From an uncultured Ruminococcus sp. (GTDB lineage Bacteria; Bacillota; Clostridia; Oscillospirales; Ruminococcaceae): a DNA stretch of 55,365 nucleotides. A model generated the notes under the pieces. That model did not search any database. It was given only the letters and a program-made list of their open reading frames with translations, and was not told the origin of the DNA. The stretch spans positions 1 to 55,365 of the forward strand of contig ONMB01000018.1 of the NCBI GenBank assembly GCA_900318825.1, given 5' to 3'. Position numbers and translations under genes: made by a program. Shown here piece by piece: positions 33,636-42,800 of this stretch. How positions within the stretch are numbered: the stretch's first letter is position 1; each line of letters opens with the position of its first letter.

Positions 33636-36299
33636 TTATTTCAAAGAGAATAAATCTCTTCGCATCATGATCACATCAAACACATTAAGTATGCCGTCAG
33701 TGACAAGGTCGCCGTTTTCCCAGTCAGCAAGCGATGAACCGGGCCTTGCCAGCAGCCAGTTCTGCATTGAAACAAGATCTGCAATATTGAACAGGTTATC
33801 TGCGTTGACATCGCCGCGAAGTCTGCCTGTATCGTCTGGTTCTTCCTTTCCGGAATAGGCAACTGCCGGCTCATCGACTGCACTGTTGCTGAGCCGGATA
33901 TAATCAACTGCGCCCTTGAATTCCTTTCCGACAACTGCCGAATCGTCCGCAGAAGCACTCAAAACACTCTGCATATCGAGTTTCAGCGGCTTGTTTGCAG
34001 CTTCCCTGCCGTTTATAAGAAGCGACCCCACACCGTCAATGATACGGACGGTAATTTTGCTCCACTCTCCTTTGATCAGAGCGTTTGAAGCTGTCAGCTT
34101 TTCAACATCATTTCCGTCTGTAATAACAAGTTCTGCTGCACCGCTTCCATTGTCCGGAGTCAGTGACAAATAAGATTTTTCATCACCGAAATGCAGTATC
34201 TCCTGTTTTGCATTTCCGCCTTTCCAGAGTACACCAAGACTGATCTGAATATCTTTTGTATTCAGGATAGATGAATCAAGCATAAGGCAGCTTTCTCCGC
34301 CGCTGAAGTTAAGAACACCTTTGGCAGATGTACGCTCCTCCGACCACTCTGCGTCTATCTGACGTGCATTTGTGCAGGTACTGGAATCCTTAGCCCAGTA
34401 TCGGGACTCACTGCTGAAATCATAGCCTGCAACATAGCTTTCTGAAATCGAATGACTGCCGGAATCGTCCAGCCAGCCGAAGTTCACACCTCCGCTGACT
34501 GATTTCTCATTGGCATAATCACCGTCAAGAATAGTATTTCCGGAATATAATGGACTTCCATAGGAATAAGCCATACCTTTGGCAACTGCGTTGCCGGTCA
34601 GCTTTGCTCCGCCCTCAAGATAAGCCTTTTGCAGTACCTTTGCATTGTCTGAAACTGAACAGGCACCTGTTACAACAGCACTGCCGCTGATAACAGCGTT
34701 TCCGCTGAGTGTGATGCTGCCCTGTTTCCAGCCGTTATCATAGTACCAGCCTCCGCCGTCAACTACCGCGTGACCGCTTATGACAGCATTATCCTGCGCG
34801 GTGACACTGTTTGCAACGACTGCATAGTCCTCTACGCGGACATTTCCGGAGAGTTTCGCATATCCGAGCACCATCGCGTCCGGACCAACATAGACTGAAT
34901 CTGAAACACTTGCAGTATCAGCTACCCAGCCGCCGCCATTTGAGTGAACGTGTCCTCTGCCCTTTGAGTAGCCGCCTGACTGCTGCACATCTGCGCCGCT
35001 GAGCCTGATCTCATACGGATAGCGTCTGCGTTCATCTCCGTCCTTGCAGGATGAATCCCTGTCTTTGTGAAATGCGTTGACCTTTACAAGTTTCTCCGGC
35101 ATTGCTGTGATCGTCAGATATGCTGAAACTGCGTCCCTGGCTGACACACTTGCTTTCTGACCGCTGCCGAAAAGACCGGAATATGTTTCATTTCCGGATG
35201 CGTCAACAGTTACGATACACGCCTGCCAGCCTGCATTGGTGTCATCCGAGATACCGCGGAGTTCAGCCGTAATAGTATCACCGGTTATATCCAGCGGTAC
35301 TATATTTATGCCGGCCTGCATCGGAGCTTCCTCCTGCGGGACTTCAAGCCAGCCCGTACCATTGTCTTTCAGCACTGTATAGAACAGATTCCAGTAGAAC
35401 GGCGACTGTGCAAGTTTTTTGCTGAATTCGTCCTTATATGCTTCCTGTGCACCAAAATCAAAGGTCGCCATCCGCTTTGCATAGTGCCCGAAAACAGTCT
35501 GTGAATCCGTTCCGAAAAGCCGTGTTATGGTGTCAAACGGATATTCATTCGGTTCAGCTTCGGATATTATGCGCTTCACAGCCTTTATTCCAAGACCGGG
35601 CAGGTCATCGGGATTGTACGAAATGTACATAAGGAACGGCCATACTTCGTAATAATTCCTGCCGTGAGGAAGTGTCAGGCTCAGGTTGCGGAGATACGGT
35701 TCAAACCACGCTGTTTTAGTGTCTCCGGGATAATAATCGCTGCAAAGGTACATCTCCCTGAACCAGTTTGCGAGAGGTTCCCACCATGCGCCTGTGATAT
35801 CCTGATCCACCCACGCTTTCTGCTGCATTGTAACAACGTGCCCGAATTCGTGAGCAACAGTCAGATCATCAAGCATTGCCTCAGGGCTGATGATCTCGAT
35901 GCCGTATCCGTCCTCAGCGCTCATAAACGCCCATCCGTCCGGATATTTATCCAGTCCGGTGTATGTCAGATACACGTTTGTCTTGTACTTCTGACTGCTT
36001 TTTCCGTAGATGTCCACGTTCATATTCTCCATGCCGAGATACTCACCATAGCAGTTCCAGAGACGTTCATAGGCTTCCAGATTCCTTTTCAGGAATGCCT
36101 CGTTTACCTGTCCGGTGGTATCGCTGTTGCCGTAGAATATGACGAAATGCTCTGATTCAGCGTAATTCGCAGTGGTACAGTATCCCCACTTGTCACGGAT
36201 AAGGTATTCCTCCGCAGCCGAGGTACCGGCTGTCGGCGAATACGGAAGCGCTGATATCATCAATGTCAATGCCGTAAGAAAAGAAGCTATCTTCTTCAT
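33636..36299 (-). CDS. Secreted DUF6055-type metallopeptidase-like protein with LamG and dockerin
   Basis: An 887-residue cellulosomal protein: signal peptide (1-28), then a DUF6055-like domain (about 30-400) with a zinc-peptidase motif HEFGH at 150-154 (TVAHEFGHVVTMQ). A left-handed-helix-like stretch of short repeats follows (about 470-600; SGNAVISGSAVVTGACSVSDNAKV), then a concanavalin/LamG-like domain (about 640-800), and a type I dockerin at the end (GDVNADNLFNIADLVSMQNWLL, then NVFDVIMMRRDLF). The substrate may be protein or glycoprotein. ATG 36299 follows GGGGGA; a longer frame from 36371 runs into the promoter and is rejected. Confidence 0.85.
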   Translation of the reverse strand: MKKIASFLTALTLMISALPYSPTAGTSAAEEYLIRDKWGYCTTANYAESEHFVIFYGNSDTTGQVNEAFLKRNLEAYERLWNCYGEYLGMENMNVDIYGKSSQKYKTNVYLTYTGLDKYPDGWAFMSAEDGYGIEIISPEAMLDDLTVAHEFGHVVTMQQKAWVDQDITGAWWEPLANWFREMYLCSDYYPGDTKTAWFEPYLRNLSLTLPHGRNYYEVWPFLMYISYNPDDLPGLGIKAVKRIISEAEPNEYPFDTITRLFGTDSQTVFGHYAKRMATFDFGAQEAYKDEFSKKLAQSPFYWNLFYTVLKDNGTGWLEVPQEEAPMQAGINIVPLDITGDTITAELRGISDDTNAGWQACIVTVDASGNETYSGLFGSGQKASVSARDAVSAYLTITAMPEKLVKVNAFHKDRDSSCKDGDERRRYPYEIRLSGADVQQSGGYSKGRGHVHSNGGGWVADTASVSDSVYVGPDAMVLGYAKLSGNVRVEDYAVVANSVTAQDNAVISGHAVVDGGGWYYDNGWKQGSITLSGNAVISGSAVVTGACSVSDNAKVLQKAYLEGGAKLTGNAVAKGMAYSYGSPLYSGNTILDGDYANEKSVSGGVNFGWLDDSGSHSISESYVAGYDFSSESRYWAKDSSTCTNARQIDAEWSEERTSAKGVLNFSGGESCLMLDSSILNTKDIQISLGVLWKGGNAKQEILHFGDEKSYLSLTPDNGSGAAELVITDGNDVEKLTASNALIKGEWSKITVRIIDGVGSLLINGREAANKPLKLDMQSVLSASADDSAVVGKEFKGAVDYIRLSNSAVDEPAVAYSGKEEPDDTGRLRGDVNADNLFNIADLVSMQNWLLARPGSSLADWENGDLVTDGILNVFDVIMMRRDLFSLK

Positions 36300-36342
36300 T
36301 AATATTCCCCCTTGAATTTTATTATCGTCTGTTGCTGACCTT

Positions 36343-36371
36343 ATTATAGCATTTGATCGAGCGAATATCAA
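36343..36371 (-). promoter_or_regulatory. Promoter of the DUF6055-dockerin gene
   Basis: In leftward sense: TTGATA (36366-36371), 17 bases, TATAAT (36343-36348). The -35 touches the integrase-tail hairpin. Confidence 0.8.
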
Positions 36372-36400
36372 CAGGTACTCATGATCTCCGGAGTACCTGT
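36371..36400 (-). terminator. Hairpin after integrase-tail relic 2
   Basis: ACAGGTACTC / GAGTACCTGT. It corresponds in position to 33133-33160 and 39713-39741. Confidence 0.7.
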
Positions 36401-36407
36401 TCCGCGT

Positions 36408-36473
36408 TTATCCATCGCTGCTGTCAGACAAGTCTGTGAAGCAGCTGACGATACATTCCTTTTCAGCTTTCAT
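36408..36473 (-). pseudogene. Integrase 3'-end relic, copy 2
   Basis: Reads MKAEKECIVSCFTDLSDSSDG then stop, aligning with the end of the integrase pseudogene (KKTEMDYITSCFTDLFGGSNEE). It starts 5 bases after the stop codon of the CE2 esterase gene and is followed by the same kind of hairpin. Nothing of the catalytic domain remains. Confidence 0.75.
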
Positions 36474-36478
36474 GGGCT

Positions 36479-38287
36479 TTACAGATTTGCCCGTTTATAC
36501 AGTGTGACCTCAGAAAAAGTGATACTGCCGGTCTGTTCTCCGATCATAAACACGATTTCAGCGTTATCTGCAGGCTCGCTCAGATCAAATGTTTTCACTG
36601 TCGTTTCAGTATCTGTCTCTCCGCTTGCATAGACAGTTTTCGGATCGTTGATACTGCGGACTTCATACGGGATTTTGCCTTTCGATCCCGCTGCCTTGAA
36701 ACTCAGCTCATATTTGCCAGCCGGCAGAACCAGATCAGGCATATATACAGTGATCGATTCCGGTGAATTGCCTGCTGCTGAGATATTGACGTTCATAGAG
36801 CGGTTCCACTCAGCATAGTAAGGCCAGGCATTTGCACCGCTTTCAGTATCGATCGAAGTTTCGAGTTTGCTATCCGCTGCAAGATCAATTCCGATCTTGT
36901 CGGATTCTCTGCCGAGGACTGCTGATATCTTGTCCGCCAGCAGATATGCATTTTTCTCATGTGTCTTCGGTGAGGGATGCCAGTCTGCACCGAGTTCGTT
37001 CATGTCCTGTACAGGCGATTGATAACAGGTGATCTTCGGATCGCCGACTTCTTTGACTGCCGCTTCGATATATGGATAAAGTTCGGTGCACCCCATGATG
37101 CCAAGTGTGCATATAATATTTGCATCAGGGTTGCATTTTCTTATCTGCTTCAGAAAATCTTCGTAATGATCCTGATATTCAGCACCCCTGGTCTCCAGAT
37201 CCTTCGACGCATAGGAATCATCGTTTGTGCCGAGGTTAAGCACGATAACATCGACAGGATGCTCTGAAAAATCCCATTTGGTCTGATAGTCATTCGATTT
37301 GCCGACCATCTCATAATACGGAGGAACAAGCGAATCAGTATTCTTTGTGCCGTCATTTGTATAGCCGGAAACGATTCCGTGACCGCTGTAACATACCGCG
37401 CTGTAATCAGCATCAAGAAGCTGTGCTGTCAGATAAGCATAGGACAGTGTGAAATTTTCAGTCGCTGTTGAGAAGTTTTCATACTGCGACTCAGCTTCAA
37501 CACCGTATGCACAGGTGATCGAATCACCGATAAACTCGATCAACAGATCTTTTTTGGGTGTCGGCTTGACAGGGACCGCTGAGGACGACGTAACTGTGAG
37601 AGCCTTAACACCGATGCAGCCGTTATTGGCTTCTGAAAGATGTATGATCTTTACTGTGGCGGTCCGGGAGACTGCTCCGCTGAACAGCTCGACTGTCTGC
37701 TCCTTTTCTCCCATCACTACATCCTTGACGAGTTCCCCGTCAACATAAACGCCGTAGCGCGGACGGTATTTTTCTTCGGAATTGATACCGCTGTCACCGC
37801 AGATCGTCACGCTCGCTTCCGTTCCGGTAACAGTGAACTCAGCAGCCGAACCGCTGTGGACCAGCCAGGTTATGCCATCTGTTTTCTGCGTTCTTCCGAG
37901 AAGCTTTGCATTGTTTTCCGACACAGGGATCGTCTGGGTTTTTAATACACCCGGGTTTTCAGCAAATAACGCTCTCCTCATCAGGCACAGATCAAATACA
38001 TTCAATCTGCCATCGTCGCAGAAATCAGCAGCCTTCCAGTTCGTAAGCTCTGTATCCGGAGCGGCTAGAAGCCATTTCTGAAGCAGCACAACATCTGCTA
38101 TATCAAAACTTCCGTCAGCATTCACGTCGCCTTTGATGTTTTCATCTGAAATGCTGGAATCAGTTATAGATCCGGCATAAACTGTCTGCTGAGTCTGAGA
38201 GTTGAAATTCAGCGCTCCAAATGTCATCGAAAAGGCCATGAGCCCTGTAATGAGACAGGTTGTGCTCTTGATTTTTTTGTTTTTCAT
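36479..38287 (-). CDS. Secreted CE2-family esterase with N-terminal dockerin
   Basis: A 602-residue cellulosomal carbohydrate esterase. Signal peptide 1-39; type I dockerin about 52-110 (GDVNADGSFDIADVVLLQKWLL, NVFDLCLMRRALF); CE2 jelly-roll domain about 125-235; SGNH domain about 245-455 with GDSIT (Ser256), GTND (353-356) and DWHPS (His437); and a C-terminal CBM-like beta domain about 470-600. CE2 enzymes remove acetyl groups from xylan and other hemicelluloses. AGGAGG precedes ATG 38287. The dockerin is of the same type as in the DUF6055 protein downstream. Confidence 0.9.
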   Translation of the reverse strand: MKNKKIKSTTCLITGLMAFSMTFGALNFNSQTQQTVYAGSITDSSISDENIKGDVNADGSFDIADVVLLQKWLLAAPDTELTNWKAADFCDDGRLNVFDLCLMRRALFAENPGVLKTQTIPVSENNAKLLGRTQKTDGITWLVHSGSAAEFTVTGTEASVTICGDSGINSEEKYRPRYGVYVDGELVKDVVMGEKEQTVELFSGAVSRTATVKIIHLSEANNGCIGVKALTVTSSSAVPVKPTPKKDLLIEFIGDSITCAYGVEAESQYENFSTATENFTLSYAYLTAQLLDADYSAVCYSGHGIVSGYTNDGTKNTDSLVPPYYEMVGKSNDYQTKWDFSEHPVDVIVLNLGTNDDSYASKDLETRGAEYQDHYEDFLKQIRKCNPDANIICTLGIMGCTELYPYIEAAVKEVGDPKITCYQSPVQDMNELGADWHPSPKTHEKNAYLLADKISAVLGRESDKIGIDLAADSKLETSIDTESGANAWPYYAEWNRSMNVNISAAGNSPESITVYMPDLVLPAGKYELSFKAAGSKGKIPYEVRSINDPKTVYASGETDTETTVKTFDLSEPADNAEIVFMIGEQTGSITFSEVTLYKRANL

Positions 38288-38335
38288 TTCGGTAACCTCC
38301 TGTTATTTTTTATTCACCGTTTTTTATTACATACA

Positions 38336-38364
38336 ATTATAGCACACCGCCGGTAAAATGTAAA
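38336..38364 (-). promoter_or_regulatory. Promoter of the CE2-dockerin gene
   Basis: In leftward sense: TTTACA (38359-38364), 17 bases, TATAAT (38336-38341). Confidence 0.82.
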
Positions 38365-38385
38365 CAGAAAAAAACAGCCCCTGTA

Positions 38386-38613
38386 TTGCAGGAGCTAAGC
38401 TGTCCTTTATTTGCATTCTTCAAGAAACGCTTCAAGTGTAAGTTACGGCTTTATGTCGGGCTTAAAGAATGGCAGACCGATAATAAAAAAGAACGTCTTT
38501 TGGACGTTTGCCTGACCATGCAGGACGATATGAAGGCTATCCTTGACTATTTCAGAATAGACTATGATAAGACCGAGCTGACGTCAAGAGAACTGATAAA
38601 CAAACATATATAA
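38386..38613 (+). other. Short open frame, probably a relic of a mobile-element gene
   Basis: Up to 75 codons, with FKKRFKCKLRLYVGLKEWQTDNKKERLLDVCL and a helical end (ILDYFRIDYDKTELTSRELINKH). It has no convincing ribosome binding site and starts inside a hairpin. A degenerate match to the KCKL...EWQ part can be read on the same strand near 44,475-44,555, again in the intergene next to a large secreted-protein gene. It may be the worn N-terminal part of an integrase-like gene, though the orientation is opposite to the tails. I would not call it a functional gene. Confidence 0.35.
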
Positions 38614-38619
38614 AGCTGT

Positions 38620-38638
38620 GTCCCCGCAATTGCGGGGG
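38620..38638. repeat. GC-rich palindrome, copy 2
   Basis: GTCCCCGCAATTGCGGGG, the same hairpin as 33081-33100, again followed by CTTTC. Confidence 0.8.
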
Positions 38639-38912
38639 CTTTCTGTATTATTCTTCAAACATCTTATCAACATCAGAAAGTTGCACTGATATATTTCAGA
38701 TTCTATGGTAAAATTTGAAATGAACGAAATAGATAAAAAACATTGTAAAAAGAATACAAATGCACTCAGAAACAACTTCCAGGCAACTGACCTTTTGCAC
38801 TAAAATTATCAGACAAATATATTCAATGTGACAAAATTTTCTCTGCCTTGCAACGATCCGGGCATTTTTCAACACTTATTTATCAGAATAATCTTTTGAA
38901 AGGATGGTCGAC

Positions 38913-39527
38913 ATGAAAAAGATAACAGTTATGGCTTTCTCTGCTTTAATACTTCTGTCAGGTTGCGGCAGATCAGACAGTGAAGCCGAAAGCTCAGAAG
39001 CAGCCTCCAAAGTTCAGACAGCTACTTCAGAAATCAGCAATACAACCGGCTATATAGCTGATGCTCTGGATATCAGCAGTAAAAAAGATGCTGAATTTTA
39101 TATCATGAGAGTTAATGATGATCATATCCAGATACCAGGTGCCTGCAACTGGATTTATCTGACCCAAGGCGGAGCTTACCCCGATCTGAAAAATGGTCAG
39201 ATAGCAAAGGTTACTGCCGATGTAGAGATCTATGACGGCGGCGAGGCAGGATACATGGGGAATTACTTTATCAAGGAGCTAAAGGATTCCGCTATCTTAC
39301 AATATGAAGATGTTGTAAAGGACATTGATATCCCCACAGCCACAGAAACAGAAAAAATGAACTACGGAAAACATATGCTTCAATATCGTCATAACGATGA
39401 GCTTTATTTCATAATCCTGAACAGACAATATATCGATGTCTTCCTTAATGATGAACTGTTCATGGAGTATGAATACGATGAGAGCCACAATATTCTGAGC
39501 CCTTTTTTTGAGAAGTTAAACAATTAG
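38913..39527 (+). CDS. Lipoprotein of unknown function
   Basis: A 204-residue lipoprotein: signal peptide ending in lipobox LLSGC (Cys18), a Ser/Glu/Ala-rich spacer to about 45, then a beta-rich domain (YIADALDISSKKDAEFYIMRV, NGQIAKVTADVEIYDGG). The domain recalls DUF3221-type OB-folds but is not certain. ATG 38913 is chosen over ATG 38904 because AAAGGA (38899-38904) gives a good spacing. It is the only rightward gene in the 33-44 kb region. The AAAGGATGG overlapping its ribosome binding site is complementary to the CCATCCTTT of the tandem small RNAs. Confidence 0.75.
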   Translation: MKKITVMAFSALILLSGCGRSDSEAESSEAASKVQTATSEISNTTGYIADALDISSKKDAEFYIMRVNDDHIQIPGACNWIYLTQGGAYPDLKNGQIAKVTADVEIYDGGEAGYMGNYFIKELKDSAILQYEDVVKDIDIPTATETEKMNYGKHMLQYRHNDELYFIILNRQYIDVFLNDELFMEYEYDESHNILSPFFEKLNN

Positions 39528-39561
39528 AAAATGAAACGATGACTCAGAATAATAAAAACAA

Positions 39562-39589
39562 CGGCTCCTGTTTTTATATGCAGGAGCCG
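39562..39589 (+). terminator. Hairpin after the lipoprotein gene
   Basis: CGGCTCCTG / CAGGAGCCG with a 10-base loop. The T-tract is short. A related hairpin (AGCCCCTG / CAGGAGCT) is near 38375-38395. Confidence 0.6.
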
Positions 39590-39712
39590 AAGCTTTTATC
39601 AGTATTCCGGATCAGAAATTCCTTGAAGCATAATCAATCCTTCTGCTGTCCTTTGAAAGTGATCCGCATTTGAGGAAAACAGACTTTGAATTTTTATTGT
39701 TTTTAAGGGAAA

Positions 39713-39741
39713 GCAGGCGCTCCCGTTATAGGAACGCCTGC
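39713..39741 (-). terminator. Hairpin after integrase-tail relic 3
   Basis: GCAGGCG / CGCCTGC. It is followed in leftward sense by GAGCAGGCG and then an A/T-rich stretch. Confidence 0.65.
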
Positions 39742-39748
39742 TCTTTGT

Positions 39749-39799
39749 TTATTCTTCGCGGCTGCTGCCGGACAGACCGGCGAAGCAGCTATTTTTGTT
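39749..39799 (-). pseudogene. Integrase 3'-end relic, copy 3
   Basis: Reads NKNSCFAGLSGSSREE then stop, aligning with SCFTDLFGGSNEE of the integrase pseudogene. It lies directly after the stop codon of the large cohesin/lectin gene. Confidence 0.7.
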
Positions 39800-39804
39800 G
39801 TTAA

Positions 39805-42800
39805 TTATTCATCTTCCCTCTTGTTTCTGATAACCATTGCAGCACCTGCAGCTGTCATAAGAACAGCGATACTTGCGATCATGCCAAATGATACAGGGTA
39901 ACCTGTTTCAGGAAGTGTAGATCCACTGGTTGATTCTGTTGTAGTTGAAGCAGAAGACTCGGTAGTTGACTCAGTGGTGGTGATTTCAGTTGTTGTCTCA
40001 GTTGTTGTTTCAACGATAGGACCATTTCCGCTGAGATCGTATTTCTTGCCGCTGAAATCCTTTACTTCGCCCTTTGCAACGAGCTTGCAGCCGTCATTTA
40101 CAGTAATTACTGTGTCGGGAGCGATGATCACGTCGATGTAATCAGGGATAGTAACATCTGCTGTAACTGTAATATTGCCGAAAAGTGTAAGTTCAGTCTT
40201 TTCGCCTGTCTTGACTGCATCTTCAACAGCAACTCTTATGTCTGCATAAGTCTTGCCGTTGCTGAGCATTGCTGTTGCCTGTGAATTGATCTTGACACTG
40301 TCAACTATATCTCCGCATACGTCGCAGACCTTAACAGCGAGTCCGGACTGACCTCCCTGAGGAACGTCTATAAGTACAAATCCGCCTGTGGAGCTGCACT
40401 CGTGATCAGCGACGCTTATCAGCTTCACTTCTTCCTTTGTACCGTCGGAATAGTCAATGTGGAGAATGCCGTTTTTACCTGCTTCCTTTGAAGTCAACTT
40501 AACAACTGTTTCGCCTGTGATAGTGAGCTTTCCGTCTGCATCAGGTTCAATTCCGTCCATCTCTTCAAGCTCAAATGTATTGCTGTCTGACTGAGCTGCG
40601 AAAACTGTATTAGGAAGAGCAAAAGTTCTTCTTGTGCCGTCTACTTCCTCAACATAAACTGTTGCAGTAACATCAGGTGAGGGAGTATTTACAGTAAACA
40701 GTGATACGGGACGAATTAAGAATGCATGACCACTGCTGCGTCCAAGTGCATTGTCAAGGAAATCGCCGTAGCCTGTTGCGGCATATCTTGAAGAGTGATC
40801 CGGGCTGTATACTGTGCAGAATGGAGCTAAAATGTAGTTGTTTCTGTAATAAGTATATGTTGCGCGCGGATCGGTCTTGTCCTTGAAGAATGCCTGTCTG
40901 AGAGTAGTGAATGCTGAATTGGTGGATACAATATGTAAACCGCCTGTTGACTCTGTACCGTTTTCGATGATGTTAACTTCGTAAGGAACCGTCATATCTG
41001 AGCCTGCAAAATTAACAGTTACAGATTTGAGGATATGCTCCACAGGAAGTTCTCCAAGTGCTTCTTCATAAAGACGGTTGAACCAGTAGTAGCCAAAGAG
41101 CTCAGGTCTTCTTGAAGATGCTAAAAGGGTATTATACAGATGTGCATTTCTGATCTCGCTGCCGATATACTGCTCATATACCGATTTCCAAAGATCCTTT
41201 ACTTTCAGTTCGATAACTGCTGATTCACCCGGAGCCAGCTCGTCTACACTGATCCTTGCAACATCGTTTTTGCTGAAAATGTCCATATGCTTGTCAGCTA
41301 CCGGCTTGAGCTCACCGTTGCCGCGTGAACGGTAAAGTGTAGCGTCTGAGCCCTGCTCAAGTCTTGTGATAACGTTTTCGAGATCATAGATAGGCTTGTC
41401 AGAAACGTTTTCGAGCTTGATCTTCATCGTATAAAGCTCATTGTAATATGAATATCTCGGGAGTTCAACTATCATCTTCAGTGCTGAAGCTGAATAAACG
41501 TGGAGAGTATCCTTTGACTTGAAAGTATAATCAAACTGCTCTCCTCCGTTGAGACCGCTGAAAACTGCTGAAAGGTCATAGTCGCCTTCCTTGTCGCCGC
41601 GGAGATACCAGTCAGCTGTCTTAACTTCATTGGGGTTAAGATCGCCGAAATCCTGTGTTTTGTCACCCTTGCAGAGTGTAAGACCATCGGGGATATCAAG
41701 TGTAGCTGTACAGTCTTTAAGTGCCTTGGTGTCATTGTTTACGACAATGAGCTGAACATCATAGAATTCCTTGAGCCACTTGCTCTTGCCGTAGATTATC
41801 ATGTACATTTCTTCTTCAACTGTCTCAGTACGAACCACATAAGCACCGAGTCCCGGAACGTATGTAGGTGTGTTTGTGCCGATAACAACTCCTGTGTTGC
41901 CTGCAACATTTATCACTACATGATTGTGGACAGGAGCACCTGTTGTTGTATCAAATGAAACTATCTTGTCGATAACAACGCCTGCTGCATCGAAATCAGC
42001 TTCGATAGTGTACTGGAAGCTGTTGAAGTTATCATCGCCTGAAATGTCTATGCCTGCGTCGATCACCTGCTGCTTTGTCATAGGAGTAACCTTGAGCTCG
42101 CCGTTGATGTTAAGACGAGTCGGCTCTGAGCTGTCAAGATCAGCAGGCTTGTCGGAAACGTTCTCCCACTCGCAGATGAACCACATAGAGTTTCCACCCG
42201 GAAGGTCATTCCACTCACCGCTGGCGTATGTGTGAATAAAGTTTTCACGTCCGCCAAGGTTATTCGGTTCACCTTTTGCCCAGTTGGAAAATCTGATAGG
42301 TTCGCCGTTGAGCCAGCAGAAGTTTCCTTCTTCATCGCGGGTTCCGCCTATCCAGCAGTTACCTGCGTCTGCATTTGCAATTACATTTTTGATCTGGAGC
42401 TGTTCTTCGGGAGAAGTAATTACAGCCAGATGTCCGTTGATGCTCTTGCAGTAAGCCGCAGCATCTTCCCATGACATTGATTGTTTGATAACCTCATACT
42501 TTCTGATGTCAGGAAGAGTAGGAGCGGTGGTGGTAGTTGTTGTGGTTGTTGTTTCTGTTGTAGTAGTTGTTGTTTCTGTTGTAGTCTCAGTTGTAGTCTC
42601 AGTTGTGGTCTCAGTAGTTGTCTCAGTTGTTGTTTCTGTTGTTGTTTCTGTTGTTGTTTCTGTTGTAGTCTCAGTTGTAGTAGTTTCAGTAGTTGTTACG
42701 GCTGTATCATCTTCAGTCAGCTTGATATAGCCCTGCTGAATGCCTTTAGTAAATACCCATGCTTCCATGAGCTTACCTTCGTTGTTGTTAGCGGAATTCC

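Noticed and set aside
42505-42700. Regular short repeats that could suggest a CRISPR or satellite array
   Set aside because: They are in frame within the surface-protein gene and encode its Thr/Glu linker; there are no spacers. Long Val/Ser frames on the opposite strand are by-products of the same repeat.
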